Below, piece after piece: positions 49,431 to 63,300 of a stretch of DNA of 64,000 bases; within the stretch, counting starts at the first letter, position 1, and each line of letters opens with the position of its first letter. Source of the stretch: Aphis gossypii. Lineage: Eukaryota > Arthropoda > Insecta > Hemiptera > Aphididae. Under the pieces are notes generated by a model. The model did not search any database. It saw only the letters and a program-made list of their open reading frames with translations, and was not told the DNA's origin. Location of the stretch: NCBI RefSeq assembly GCF_020184175.1, contig NC_065531.1:15583213-15647212 (forward strand), written 5' to 3'. A program made the position numbers and the translations under genes.

Positions 49431-52400
49431 TAAATATACCATAAACATGATAAAACGGGAAAACGTTGTATATATATATATATGGTGCAAAGTTACAGAT
49501 TGTGCTCGTTATTATAATACATTATAATAAACGTCTCGACGTCCGGAAATGATGCTGCGCACAGCTATAATAGCTAAATAACTGTCACGCACGCCGCTCG
49601 ACGACCGTTATCAATCGCCAAACCCATCGCAGTATCAACCACAGCTGAAATCCCGTCGCCGATAAACGAACCGAGGCGAGGTTTTTTAACGCGCATATAC
49701 TCAGATTTGTTTTATATTATATATAATAATATAACGCCACGTATCGTCGACGATGGATATTGTTGTTTTTAAACGATTCGAGTCGAAATTATTAAATATT
49801 TATAATAATATGTACGATGTATTATATTTTTACCTATATGGTGTACCTATATACTATATAGATAAATAGCCAAAAAGCGAAATGTGAGTAAAGTTACAAT
49901 AGGTACTATTTTTTTCTTCTAGTTAAACAAGTATAAATATTAAGTTGAAAAATAGAACATTTCATTAAATTATAATTGTCACTGACAAAATTCTTTTGCG
50001 ATGTTAATGAAAAAACCGTTTTGAAAAATGTTCAAAATGTTCAATTTTTCACCTCTGAAACGCGTATGAGATACAAAGTTTTATATAAAATATTATACAT
50101 TATATATAGTGCGTAGTGAAAACTAATTTTTCGAGACAGCTTTATCGTGCAGAAAATAATCTCGTTATGTTTACGTTACTTGTATTTTGATGTTGAAAAA
50201 AACTTTGTTAAATATATAGACATATAGTTATCTTAAATAAGTAACTGCATTGAAACGTTAATCTTAAGACGATCTAATTTAATAACGTTAATATCCATTG
50301 CCTCGAAATGTGGTCGAAGATTAAGAGTTGCCCGATAAGTTATATTTATTTCTGTCGTGAAAAATATAGCACCTGTTTGGTTAAATTAAAGGTCCAACTC
50401 CACGCGACACCCACATTTATAATAATCGATAATTACAATATAGATACAATCATGTGAATGGTTAAAAATAAATATATATATTTTATGGTTTTGAGTAAAT
50501 CAATATAGGTTTGTGGGTATTAACAAAAAAAAAGTTTTTAATATTAATAATTGTTTTTAATTAGCCCAGTCAATTATACTAAATAATAATAATGTAGCAT
50601 AGAAAAGATGATTATATTTTATTTTTATTATATTATATTATGTATACAAAGGAACTTATTATCGAGTTTTTTAAGTGACTATATTACGCAAAATTTATAA
50701 TGAATCTTGTATTTTTTAATGTATTTATTGTCGTTGAAATATACGTCATAATTATAAAATATTCAGATTAACCGCGCACTATCTTAAAATAATAATAATG
50801 TACCTACATAATTTAGTTCTATTTATTACAGTTTTATGTTAAAATAATTAGTAATTTTACATTATATGTACAACAATACACTATAGAATAGCGGAATGGA
50901 TATTAAAAGTCAATTTACTAAGTAACATCAATAATTAATAATTAATGAACGATAATAGTTATATTATATCGGTCTAATATGTACCTGAATACAAATTATT
51001 TTAATAACAAAAAATCGTACATTCTTGGCTCACTATATTATATTAAATTAAATTATGGATTTTTTAGTATTTTTCGTTGAAACATTCATCAATTCATACA
51101 ATTATTTGAAATTCAGCACGATAAGTTAATAAATAACTAAATCACTAAAACTTGAAAACTTTAAGCTTGATTAAAATGTATTACTACAAAACGCCTTTAA
51201 GATTGTATGAATTAGTTCTATAAAAATGTTTAATAACATTTGTTTAAAAAAAAATACATTTAATTTCGCAATACTATATATGGTATACACTACATATATA
51301 ATTTTCGTGAGAACGTTTCTATTCGCATTTTTTATTACGATAACAATAACATCAGGTGATGGTATTATTACTTATTAGTTATGAGGAACATTTGTATTTT
51401 ACATTTTTATTTGACTAGATAGTATTATTTATGAAAGTACATCAACTAAAATTAAAGTGAAACAAAATATAAAATTTCGAGATACACGATGACAGACAAT
51501 ACGAGTACCGGTAAGATATTATATTATAATACATGTCAAAGGAAAAGTTTTTTTTATCTGAAATAGTATTATTTTTAAGTTCAAAATAAAAACGACCCTT
51601 CGTTTTTTTTCTGCACATTGATGTATTGCACAATGCACAATAACGTCAGTAATTATACAATAAGGTAAATATAGAACAAAAAACCAAAATACAATGGAAT
51701 GGTAATATATTCAAACGATTCAAACGGTGTATTTTCAGTAAGTTTTTGTGTCCAACATATAACGGCAATACAATCGTATAATATTGTCAGTTATTATTAT
51801 TTATATACGTACTTTAAAGTTCACGCGATTTTTCCCAATAAAATATTTAGTACATACGAATATATAAGGATCACATTATTTTAATCCTGCGTACGCACAC
51901 ACACACACGCATATATTATAAAGATGTTATTAAATTTTGAGTTATATAGTTATATAAATTGATATAACACGATATGTACCTATTTCTATATACAGTATTA
52001 TAATAATCCAATATCAGTAATATAATAAATGCAATATTTTCGGAAAAAAATTTATCAGCCTATGTGTCGTATAATATTAAAAGTTAAAATTTGATTGAGA
52101 CATTTTTGGATTATAAATTTGTGTATTATATATAAAATGGGTTTATGACAATAGATTTGAAAATTATACATGTATATATCATATACTTATATTTTATATA
52201 ATATCGCGTATTATAAGCATCATTTTAATGGGTCGAACAATATTAGTCTGTACTCTGTAGTGTGTGCGTCACACATAATATGTTCAATATACCTATATAA
52301 AATATTATGATATCATGTAAAACGAGCATATTTTACTCGGAAACTGTATTTAATGTAGACGACGATAATATCGAGTGGTGCAGATCGAGCGCGTGCAAAT

Positions 52401-52509
52401 AAAATATATAATATTATTGTCTATGTGTTATGTTTTATCGTGGATTATATAGCGTAAGTCTATATCTCTATCGGTTTCAACACGCGAAAAATCGACAATT
52501 TACGAGTGT

Positions 52510-52599
52510 ATGTACAGGATAAACGGTGCCAACGAAAAGTCAAGTGTCGTTGCCTATTTCCGCCCACGGGATGAGTTATCCCCTGCAAACACACATTAG
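52510..52599 (+). CDS. 29-codon small ORF in a GC-richer patch
   Basis: ATG to TAG; reads MYRINGANEKSSVVAYFRPR and ends DELSPANTH. The codon mix is balanced, unlike the flanks. No splice or promoter evidence, and not recognised. Confidence 0.15.
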   Translation: MYRINGANEKSSVVAYFRPRDELSPANTH

Positions 52600-52989
52600 C
52601 AGTCATGATTGACCAAAAATAATATGTGTATTTAATATTATGTCGTATGTTATACAGCCATTACTACAATAGAATATACCATTATTTATCCATAGTTGAT
52701 GGGTGTTATATTATGATAAAAACGAATCTAAAGACGTGAGTCCAAAAAAAATATGTGCTCTACGACAGTTTGATAATATAAAAAATTGTTCATATGTAAT
52801 TACTTTTCCATTGTGAATTACATCAACATACCGAATAACTTGAGCCATAACAAAATTAAAAAAAAAGACATTACAAAATAAATATAATATTACGTTTACG
52901 GATCGGTGCGCAGTAATGAAAAATATTAAAACATTATATTGTCAATAATATAGTACATATTTACAATAATTAATATTTTTTCTTAAGTT

Positions 52990-53075
52990 AATCATCTAAT
53001 ATTTTTGCGGCCCCCAGCATTAGGAGCCTAAGGCAAGTGCTTCACTTGCATCACTCTATAGTAACGGCTTTGATG
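52990..53075. mobile_element. Probable terminal fragment of a DNA transposon
   Basis: GC-richer patch in AT-rich sequence carrying the perfect hairpin GCAAGTG-CTT-CACTTGC (53033-53049) and GGCCCCCAGCATTAGGAGCC. The GCAAGTG motif resembles the subterminal AAGTGAGGC repeats of the hAT-like element at 46092. No partner end found. Confidence 0.35.
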
Positions 53076-53579
53076 AAAATCGTTTTCAAACGCAATATTA
53101 TGTATCAAAGCTTAAAAACATAATATTATGAATTTAGTTTTACATCTTGGTGATTTTATATTAATATAATTTTCTTATTATTTATATTATTTTACTTATT
53201 TTTATAAAAATTAATTATTTTTTAAATTTTAATGTATATAAATTGAAATTCGATTCATGTGATAAAGATATTAGTAGTTATTAAAACACTTTTAGAGAAT
53301 TGATGTCATATTTAGATTTTGGTATTATTATTTAGTATAGGTACTTTAAAAACTTGAGATTTTTTACAAATAATAGGTAATATAATTCAAATAAACGATT
53401 TTTTTAATATCTATAGCCATATTAGAGTGTTTAGCCTTTCCCTAATGTCTTTCAAAAATTTCAACACAGACTAATAATTAAATAACTCAAAAACTAATCA
53501 TTCAAATTTTTACTTAGATATATCGATATTCTTTGCTTCACAATTTTTGCTAAAAAGGTAATTTAAAAAAAAATGAATA

Positions 53580-53717
53580 AATATATTCCCTTAATATAAA
53601 TTGTAACTGAAAATGTTATTATTAAATAATAATAATTAAAAATTACAAATATAAAAATATATAGAATAAATGCATAACTAAAAAAAATATACCAAGTAGG
53701 TTTGATGAATCACTCTG
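53580..53717. mobile_element. Mariner-like element, right end only
   Basis: GTTTGATGAATCACTCTG|TA is the inverted family terminus. The left end was not identified, so the left coordinate is arbitrary; family-like interior text continues leftward to about 53400. Confidence 0.45.
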
Positions 53718-54107
53718 TATTGTCCATAATATATAGTGTATTTCACAACTATTCGCACGAATTGTACCTTTCAACAAAGAAAAAGGATCGTGGACCAATG
53801 TCGTAAATTAATTCAGATCCAACGTCATTCGTGGGATCGAAGGATTTACATAAAAAGTGTAGGTATAGCACGAGTGAGGGTAGGATTCTTTTTTGTCTCT
53901 CCGGGAACTATCGAATGCTACATACATATAGCTGTTTACACGAAAATAATACAGTTTTTGTTCAAAATAATTGGTGTTCGCTGTTTCTTTGCTATTTTCA
54001 ACAAAACTACTTGAAATTGAAAATAACTTCTCCGATCGACGGTGCTATGGAGGTTGTTATCTATTTTCAGCATATATATTATATTTATATACTTATTTTA
54101 TTCTCAG

Positions 54108-54236
54108 AGCATTGTGGTGTTGTGAAATGTTCAGTAACCTAAAACAAATATTAAAGCTCGTCCTCAGGGAGGAAAGCAAAATCGTTTTTAATCAGTCTAT
54201 AGGTACGATCCAAATAGAGGAAATCGGCGAGTGCAA
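54108..54236 (+). CDS. Candidate internal exon, protein not recognised
   Basis: A pyrimidine-rich tract ending TTCTCAG lies immediately before 54108, and a perfect GTAAGT donor follows 54236. One frame is open across all 129 nt (first base completes a codon, last two bases start one). It reads ...EMFSNLKQILKLVLREESK and ends IGTIQIEEIGEC. Composition is clearly less AT-rich than the flanks, with mixed codons. The open frame continues upstream of the acceptor to about 53971, so the acceptor is supported by its consensus only. The next candidate exon (54376) is phase-compatible. I do not recognise the protein, and no neighbouring gene gives it context. Confidence 0.35.
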
Positions 54237-54375
54237 GTAAGTCTTTGTTTAAATGTGTAGAAACTGCCAAAAATCAATAAATAAAAAATACAGTAAAAAC
54301 TTCTCAGAACCCATTGTAAAGTCAGCTGGGCTGCTTAGAATATTGAAATAACAAACTTATTAGAATCCATTACAG

Positions 54376-54502
54376 GACCAGGATTTTTCGTCAACCGAGA
54401 ACTTATTCAATTTTCTCTGAAATTTATGACCTTCGATTCAGACTACTTGGCATAATGTCAAAATCTTACTTATTATTTACTGTTACAGCTAATGGCGTAT
54501 AA
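54376..54502 (+). CDS. Candidate terminal exon following 54108-54236
   Basis: A TTACAG acceptor ends at 54375, leaving a 139-bp intron after the GTAAGT donor at 54237. The upstream exon ends with AA; the first base here is G, giving a Lys codon. The frame then runs 41 codons (starting TRIFRQPRTYSIFSEIYDL) to TAA at 54500-54502. The last 20 residues are moderately hydrophobic. Phase agreement across two good splice sites is the main support. A second frame (PGFFVNRELIQFSLKF...) is also open for 25 codons, which weakens the case. No polyadenylation signal is obvious directly downstream. Function is unknown. Confidence 0.28.
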
Positions 54503-55167
54503 AGGTACCATACAACTAATATAGCTATCGTGGAATTATTTTAGTTTTTAAAAATCAAAGTTATCACGTAGTGAAATAATCATAATTAGCGCCGCGCCGT
54601 TGTCGTTTTATAATATTCACAATAATTATTTTTATACCTATTGTCGAATGGAAATTAAAATTTAATAATAATAACTCTGATCGTAACCAAACACGTACCT
54701 ACCAATAATATATATAGGTAGCAGGTATATCACGACGATTAAAATGATGTTATGTCTGTGGTACGATAAGCGTCGAACGTTATCGTGATGGTATGGTTGA
54801 TTAAAACCGTTAATGCGGATTCGTGAAAACTAACAGTATTTAATAGGTAGATAGGTATTGCATTATTATATATTCATCATGTACCTTTATAGTATTAGTA
54901 TATAATGTGAAAAAAACAATTTGTGGAGAATTTTTTTGTTTTTGATTATCATTACCTACTGCGGTGACTATGACAACAACCACAAATATAATACACATAC
55001 AATAAAATGAAAGCAATAATATTATAAGTATAATATATCGTACATGATATTTTGGTGTGTACAGGGTGAACACCATAGCGGTGCTTTTTCGTTTTTTTTT
55101 TTTTTTTATTCAGTACAAGAAAACGAGAAATCACCGCTTTACTACCTTATAAGTATAATAATATATA

Positions 55168-55615
55168 CAGAATGATTCATCAAGTACCTATGCATATCCT
55201 TATTTCTCAATTAACAATGAATTTATTTTAATTCCGATTTATGATATTTTTAAATATACTTTTTGACTATATTTTCAAGTTTTTGAAATAAAAACTTATG
55301 TTTTTCAAACGATTAACTTCTGTTTTATGAATAAAGTTAAATAACTAAAAAACTATTTGTTCAAATTTTGATTTTGATGATACGTAAACATTAAAAAAAA
55401 AAAATATTTTCTAAACAATTAACAGTTGAAAAGTAAGGTTTTTAATTAAAATACGAGTTTAAATGTTTTGATCTTCAGAGGAGACTTCTTAGGTTAAAAA
55501 GATCTTTAAAAATTTCAAACATCAGATTTTTAAAAATTGCATAATATTATCTAAGAATAAATGCAACAAACGAGTAGACAAATGAGTGAATATATATGTT
55601 TGGTTAATCGTCCTG
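55168..55615. mobile_element. Tc1/mariner-like miniature element, 448 bp
   Basis: Left end TA|CAGAATGATTCATCAAG, right end reverse-complemented CAGGACGATTAACCAAACAT, TA on both sides. Uninterrupted homologue of the element at 9101-9556. Non-coding. Confidence 0.78.
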
Positions 55616-55619
55616 TATA

Positions 55620-58600
55620 GCTCGGCAAAGGCGCAGGTCGAGGGGTATTTATATTAGGTATAATATTGTAGAAAGATATACGCATAGGTACGTGTTTAGA
55701 CGTAGTTAGAATAATATTATGTACGTTTTACGCGCTAAATGCTTTGAGAAGGGACAACGGCGTCGCGGTTATTGGCAACTTTTATATTAGCGACACCGTT
55801 ACGGCGGCAAAGGTATAAGGAATTTCGTTCGCGTGATCTATACCCACTGATTTTAAAAAGATTGTGCGAACCCATATTATTATTATAAACGGGTACGCCG
55901 CACATCACGTTGTTATAACTAAGTTTTTTTTCACTGTTTAAAAACAATAAACGTCAATTAAAATAAATAAATACTAATTGGTCGATAATAAGGCTTCGGG
56001 GCGGTACCTATATAATATTATGTCATTACGAATTTAACATTGAGCGTATACATCATCACTGAATATTATTATTTTAACGTGTTACCGTTGGATCGATGAT
56101 GTATAGGTATATTTATAAACCGTGAAACTGAAAAAACTAAAAACCGTTTTGTTCGACCGGTTGACAGGTGTCGCCCTAGAGCACATTTCGATGTTTGATG
56201 TGATAATATATATTTATTTATTTTACGCACAATTGTCCGATTTCAAATTTCAAATATTGTACCAAATAACTAATAGTAATAACAATATTACATATAAATA
56301 ATAATTAATTAAAAAGTTGAGTAAATGGACTAAGAACAAAAAAAAAAAAAATTATATTATTATTCATAATAATATTAATAATAAAATTAAAACTTAAGCA
56401 TAAAAATAGGGATAATTACTACTTAAATTTTATTTACATCTAAATTATTGCCACGCTACTTAGAAATGTTAACGGGGTGATTTAAAACATAGTTTTATGA
56501 GAAATATATGATGACAGTATAATGGTCATTGTGAGTGTTGTGATTATAATAACCTTAAATTTTATCAGGCTCAATAAAAATGAGTTATCGATTATATTAT
56601 TTGATAATCTATAAAAATAAATACATATTATTGTAAGTAATAATATTCTAAACGTTTTTAAAAATTCATTTTTTAGATTCCAAGAATGTTTTTGTATAAC
56701 TAGTCGTGTGAGTACCTACTTGATGATTAATTCGATTATTGTAACATTTAAAGCGACGTGTTATTTGACGATATTATTCAAGTTTGTTACTTTGTCTTAT
56801 ACCATTGTTTTCTCAAATTATCAATGCATATTAATTATGACGTAAACTGCAAAGAATGGATAACTTAAGTACCTATAGAGGCTTAATTTTCGCAAAGACG
56901 CATTTACTGGCCGCATGCGTTCCTTAAGTTTCTTCCTACAAAGGTATATAATAATATTATGTATGGCATGTACAGCTTATAAAATAAATTAGAAATTATA
57001 GAATTTGCCTTTAATTCGTTGGAGATTTTCACGGTTTATCCGCGACGAGAGCGCGTACTATGTAAATCGTTAGGGCGGCGTGCGCTTACGTTATAACACG
57101 TGAAAGACCGAGATTTCACCCAACTCCATTATTAAGATTGTAAAACATCGTTAAACGCCGCAAAGATTCCATTTAGAGCGTTATTTCGTATTCGCTTAAA
57201 GTTTGCGCGTAATTCAATAGTATTAGCATTCTCACAGCGCACTTACGTGAATAATATACACACTGTTTTGAAAATTAAAGCTAACACAATGCGTACCATA
57301 TTTTGTGTATACATACATTACATAAATAATATAATGCGTGATGAGTATATAATACTAAACATACAATGCAATATTCAGCGATCGTATTATATTATATATG
57401 TAATATATAATATAAATATAAATAATACCTACGTCCTACATATTATTGTTTATTGAATACAATTTATCAAGAACCGTATTAGGTATATTTAAACCGTGTA
57501 AGTACGTCATAATTCAAGTCTCAAAAGTGCACCGGCTTAATGCATACAAATAAGTATATATATGTCTCCAGTTATAAGAATATTTGTAGTTCTAAATGCA
57601 TAATAACGATTTGAATGAATATAGAGTAATATCGTTTTGACATGCGATAAATACTATAAGTCGTATTATGGTGATTCTACACCGACAATAACAATAAGCT
57701 CGTGTACAAAATAATAATATACATCTTTTACGAGACAATTATTTGGTATAATAATATAGTATATGTATTATATATTATTATTTTATATAATAAACTGTCA
57801 TATTTTTATCAAAATATCATATATTAATTCAATTGAAAAGTTATGATGAATCACGTTCATTTAATTATAAACGATGAATACTTATTAAAATACTTCATAA
57901 AAAAAAATCAAGATCACATATATTCATGAAATCTAATACCTAGCCAAAAGTCTGAATAAAACCATCTGACAAATATTATCTATATATTGTTGTATATATT
58001 GCCTATAATTTTGTATTTTTATTATATATATATAGTAACCCATAATTAAAGTTTAAGTGTTTAAAAAAAAAAAAAAAAAAAATTAAAAAAAAACAGTTAA
58101 AATTATTTTATGTAGGTACCTATATCTTATACACATAAATTCCAATCAATGTATTTAAACTTTAGTGCGACTGGGATTAACCTGACCTAACCTGACTGGG
58201 ATTCAACACTGTATATACCAGAAGACGCATCATGATTGAATATTATATCTATTTAAGCTTTAGAAAATTATAACAAGACGCGACGTATATAGAGCAACGA
58301 GTCACACAAAATATTATATAATATACGTAAACTCATGTATTATATAATATCACGGTACAGTAATAGTGTTATAAGCGTGTATATGCAGAAATAGAATCAT
58401 CATCACAATAATATATAATTTATAACGCATTATTCGACAATAGTGTTGTCGGGGGTAACAATTAATAAAAGCTAAGGGCTCGTCGTCGGAGGTTTCCGTA
58501 AGTGTACAATGTATGTATTCAGTTGCAGGCCGGGTTATTACTCAGCTCTAATGTGACGACGGCAAGCTCTCAGCACCCGTTAAACACACATTTTCGTATT

Positions 58601-58620
58601 TATTTTCTATTCCCGTCCTG
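55620..58620. other. No supported gene
   Basis: CpG-bearing patches at 55630-55920 and 57030-57240 in AT-rich sequence; a GTAAGT donor-like site at 58500 has no matching coding exon. Confidence 0.45.
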
Positions 58621-58625
58621 TTCAT

Positions 58626-58653
58626 CACACACACACACACACGCGCGCGCGCG
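58626..58653. repeat. CA then CG dinucleotide repeat
   Basis: CA repeat passing into CG repeat. A TG repeat follows at 58857-58881, so the two could pair across about 200 bp. Confidence 0.9.
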
Positions 58654-58730
58654 ATCTTTATATACATACCTGACCCATTCGTTCAACATGTACACCCGCT
58701 TCTCACTATTTTAACCTCTCTCTCTCTCAG

Positions 58731-58882
58731 GTCTCTACACGTCGTCTCCATTCGGTCCCGACTTCTCGAGGGTGGATTTTACGTTGATCTCCTGTGACGT
58801 TGGCGTCGTTTCAGTCGATACTCACATTTTCGCGAATATGCGACTGCAAAAGTCTGTGTGTGTGTGGTGTGTGTGTGTGTGA
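58731..58882 (+). CDS. Open frame behind a strong 3' splice site, doubtful exon
   Basis: A CT-rich tract ending CTCTCAG at 58730 is followed by a frame open for 49 codons (LYTSSPFGPDFSRVDFTLIS, then CDVGVVSVDTHIFANMRLQK) that runs into a TG microsatellite and stops at TGA. The part before the microsatellite has balanced composition and could be exonic. No convincing donor was found and the protein is not recognised. The CT tract may itself be just a microsatellite that mimics an acceptor. Confidence 0.18.
58857..58881. repeat. TG dinucleotide repeat
   Basis: TG repeat with one interruption, followed by GA units; inverse of the CA tract at 58626. Confidence 0.9.
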
Positions 58883-59285
58883 GCGAGAGAGAGATAGGCG
58901 CGAGTTATTATTATTATGCGTACATAACACGACTGATGCACTGTATATTATACGCACATAGGTAAACACTAAATAATAAATTTGAATAGACGTCGGAAAG
59001 GTACATATTACTATATACATACTATATAGTACACAGATATACACACAATATATTACATTCGTCGGGAGAGAAAAGAAAAAAAAAGAGTATACTAACATAT
59101 TATATTATATATTTATGTATAACGTTTGCAAATGTACAGGCGTGTGCATGCGTGTATATGTTCCGTCTACGGCGTCGCTTAATCGTACTCTAGCGGCCGT
59201 CGACGTGTAAGGAAAACATAATAATATGACGTGTGATATAGGCAAGAAAAATTATTATTTTATCATTCGTTGAGCGTATTATGTA

Positions 59286-60315
59286 CAGAGTGGTTATCTT
59301 ATCACTGCGAACCAGGCAATATCATAGAAAATATAAAAAAAATTTAATTTTTCATATAGAAAACTGTAAAATATGGTGTTGCCGGTGTTGGAAGTTTTTA
59401 ACATGTTTATAGAGTATATATATTATGTATACACGGAATAGGACTTAGAATTATAAAAATGTAACTTGAATTATAGGCTTTCTCATGATCTATTGAAGTG
59501 ACGGCTTATAAATTTGGACGCTTTGTTTAGTATAATATCAACCAAGAAGTAACTGTTTCTAATTTTTATTTGGGTAAAATTATATGTTAATTAATATAAT
59601 AGGTAGACAGAAAAAAATCAATAGTACAATGCATTTTTGAAAAATTAATTTCATTGGACGATTGAATTTAAGGTGCTCTGCAGTTCACTATAACGTTGCA
59701 TGCGTCATAACTTGTGATTGATCGTTTATTTTGAGCATTTATATGTATATTTTATATTATTACTACGATGGAAATGTATTAAAATAATAATACATTTGTT
59801 TTTTCATGATTTTATTTACATTTTTATTTCGATTAAAATTATTATTTTAGTGTAACACATGCAAAGAGTTTAATACATATGTACCTTCAATTTGTTCACA
59901 AGTTTATATAGGTGTACTTATAAATATGAAAATCACAAAAATAAAACGAGAGAAACCGCAGGCTTCATTCATAATATAGTCATATTATAACTTTACAGTC
60001 AGTTTGTAGCGCGTGGCTCAGCGGAGGCAATAGAAGAGGTTCCCACTCATGATTATTTTCAATAAAGTTAACTAAAAATATATTTAATGTTTTTTTTTTT
60101 TTTAATGAAAATTTAATGAATAAATATATAAAATAAGATAATAATATATAAAGCTGTGTCATATATTATAATTTAATAATTTATGACTTTTTTCTTTCGA
60201 GTATTGCAATATTAAAACCTTTTGAAATTATATTGTACATACACGTGTTTCACAAAGATGAAATAAGACTATTTAACAAACTTCCATTACAAATGTTACT
60301 ATATTTGTCACTCTG
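59286..60315. mobile_element. Possible Tc1/mariner-like element, about 1.03 kb
   Basis: Left TA|CAGAGTGGTTATC, right ...GTCACTCTG|TA. Terminal similarity is short (about 9 bp). The interior is non-coding and includes a GC-richer patch at about 60005-60050 (GCGCGTGGCTCAGCGG) that is not a tRNA by folding. Confidence 0.4.
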
Positions 60316-60317
60316 TA

Positions 60318-63300
60318 TTATATATTATGTGAAATAAGCTGATTATATAATATAGTTAAAACCATTATTTAAAAATATTATTTAGGCGCGTGGTTTATAT
60401 TTTACTGCTATAAATATTATATGATTATATTACTTTTTCTCAAACATCTTTTTGAGATATCTTTTTCAGTTTCACAATGACCGTAACAAACTCACTTATT
60501 TATACAAAATTATTCCGACCGCGTATTTTTATTGTTCATTAGCTTAAATCAATTTTTCTTAAAACTATTGAAATACATCACTTCAATAAAGTTGATTGAA
60601 TGCCGAAGCACTTCGAGGGAAATGTTTGTTTATTTGAGAGAATAATCATATTCAAGATATCTTAAATATATAGAAGTAAAATGGATAGGTATGTATAATA
60701 GATATTGACGTGAAGAAATGCGGTGAGAATGGTGAGATAACTGCACCATATAAAATATATATTATATATCTATATTGTACATATTGTATAGGAGTGATCG
60801 AAGAAAGAAACGAGGAAAAGCGACCCGGTAAAGTGAAATAAAGGCAGAGAAAGATCTTTACAAAGTATTATCCCTTTAGATTACACGAGTATTTCACATC
60901 ACAATAAGAAAAGTATATGGATTACAAAATAAAAATAAAATATAAGAAACTCTCTATCCCCGTATAATGTGTGTGTATATACATATATATAGTATATACG
61001 CACAATATCTTCAATCTTTCAAAATAACGTCCTCTGAACTTTTTCCATTCTATGACTCAGTATACGTATATATAGATATTGTCACGTCAGTGGTTGAAAT
61101 ATTAATCGGAAAGTATAAAACTAATTAAGAACAAACAAATTAAATAGTTTTATATATATAAACTAAAAACCGTGATGACATCGCTACAGGAACATGAACT
61201 TACGAAATGACCGTTGTGAAGGTTTATAACACACGTATGTATAGAAAAGAAATAACCGTTAAAATTTTATAGTAATACTATTACATGAGATATTTTATAA
61301 AATAATAGTCTAATAAATATCGGTACGGAGTATAATTATAGTGATTTCATTAAATTCAATACGATTGAGTTTATGTATGTACTACGCACTGTCTAAATTA
61401 TTAATGTATCACTAAACATCGTGTTTTTTCAATAAACATGATTATTTATTAATATTACAAATAGTTTTGATTGAACAGTAGCATAATTTATGTTAAGACG
61501 ATTAAGTTGTTTGGCTTCAGTTAATCATAGTTTGGTAAAATACAACGCATGAAGATTATCATACAATAATAAATGTTTTAAAAAAAAAAAGAATTATTAT
61601 ATGTTATAATTTTGTTAAGAATACGCACAGAAATTTGTAATTATTAAACAAATATGTTTTTAAGTTGAAATAAAAATAAGTACGGGAAATATTTTTTAAC
61701 AGACATAAATTCGAAACTTGCAATTTTTGGTGTTGTTTTACGATGAGGAACAAATGAATAGAAAGAAAATGCGCACCGAAACTTTTTTAATTGATTCATA
61801 ATAATAAATAAATTAAGTATTGAATTCCAATAAGTTTTTATACCGAAAAGTCATTGAAACGTATGTAACTAAAATAATAATACAAACAAAACTTTGATAG
61901 ACCAATAATAATGTATACAATTTGTACATTATACCATCAACAATTTGATGATTGAAAATCATTATAAGTTCTGTAGCTATTCCATAAAAATAAATATTAA
62001 TACAATTTCCATGATTATATACATAACTAAATCTCGTAAACCATTATATAATAGAATATAATTGATTATTTTGATAACCATTTTAAATTCTCTCACGTTT
62101 GTTGATTTGCGTACCTATACACACTAAGTACAATTACATTTATTACAACATTAATTTTATTTTAAAACAAATGTACACTGTCTATTTGTTAATACACTCA
62201 CTTGTTATCAAATAATTACATATTCAACAATGCTTTATAAGTTGTAAGTGTTGTAACAGTGTTACCGATTAATTTACTCTAAATTATATAATAGGTACCT
62301 ACATAGTTTATTTGTGTGTAAAATCATAAATTGTTTATAACATACCACCCGTTAGCTTGCAAATTTCAGCCAAATAATAAACATAATTCATTCACCTTAA
62401 TTAACACAACAGAAATAACCATAAATTATAATTAAATTAGAGTTGAAAAAATGTAACGCGTTAAAACCACCCTATGTAGTAGCACGTACATTTTATAAAA
62501 CTTCAATAACGCGAAACGGTAAAAACGTACATTATTCTATATATTTTGGATTTTTATCGAAACCGGTTTTATTATTTCGTGTTGTTTAATTTTTAGTTTT
62601 TTTGTATTTATCGAATTCAAGTATAATATTCAAAATATTAATTATTAAATGGTTGAAGTTCCGAACATTAACCCTGGCACCCATTCCCTTGGTTTTTTAG
62701 ACCCCAGTGAAGTTACAAAATTGTTTTTGGTAGTTACAAGTTGTTATACATGATGAATAACATAATACCAAACAATTATCAAGTCTAAAATTTTAACTTA
62801 GTGTGCAGGATAACATACCTATAAAAATATTTTGTACAATCGTTCTTATAAATATTTATTTGACTCCTAATTATGTGATCAAACAATGATTTGAATCAAA
62901 TCAATTTTTACTCAAGCGAAAATCCAATCTAACCTATGCAGACCATATACATTTTGACCGTCAAATATTATAATATTATAATATTATAAGTATTTACATA
63001 TAACTGTGTAAGACATAAATCTAGCATCTACTATAAAAGTATAGAGTCATTAATGAATAGTTATTAAATATGTATTATACAGTGCCTATAACTAGTAAGG
63101 TTATAATATAAATAACTGCAGTAATTGTTGCACATATAAGTTTATTTAAAATCGAAATGTTTTGAGATTTTTTTCAGTATTTATAAAAACAAGTATTTTT
63201 TTGTAATTGCTGATTCAACGATTTTGTAAAAAATCGTTTTTCATAATTTTACACGAAATTAAATAATCGATGGTTAACGACATAATATATGACTGTATTT

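Larger units (their letters stand above)
49431..53400. other. No supported gene apart from the small ORF at 52510
   Basis: A CpG patch at 49540-49690 (CACGCCGCTCGACGACCG) is flanked by AT-rich text. Nothing else recognised. Confidence 0.5.

Noticed and set aside
60005..60050. tRNA-like GCGCGTGGCTCAGCGG patch
   Set aside because: No T arm (GTTCGA) or acceptor pairing follows.
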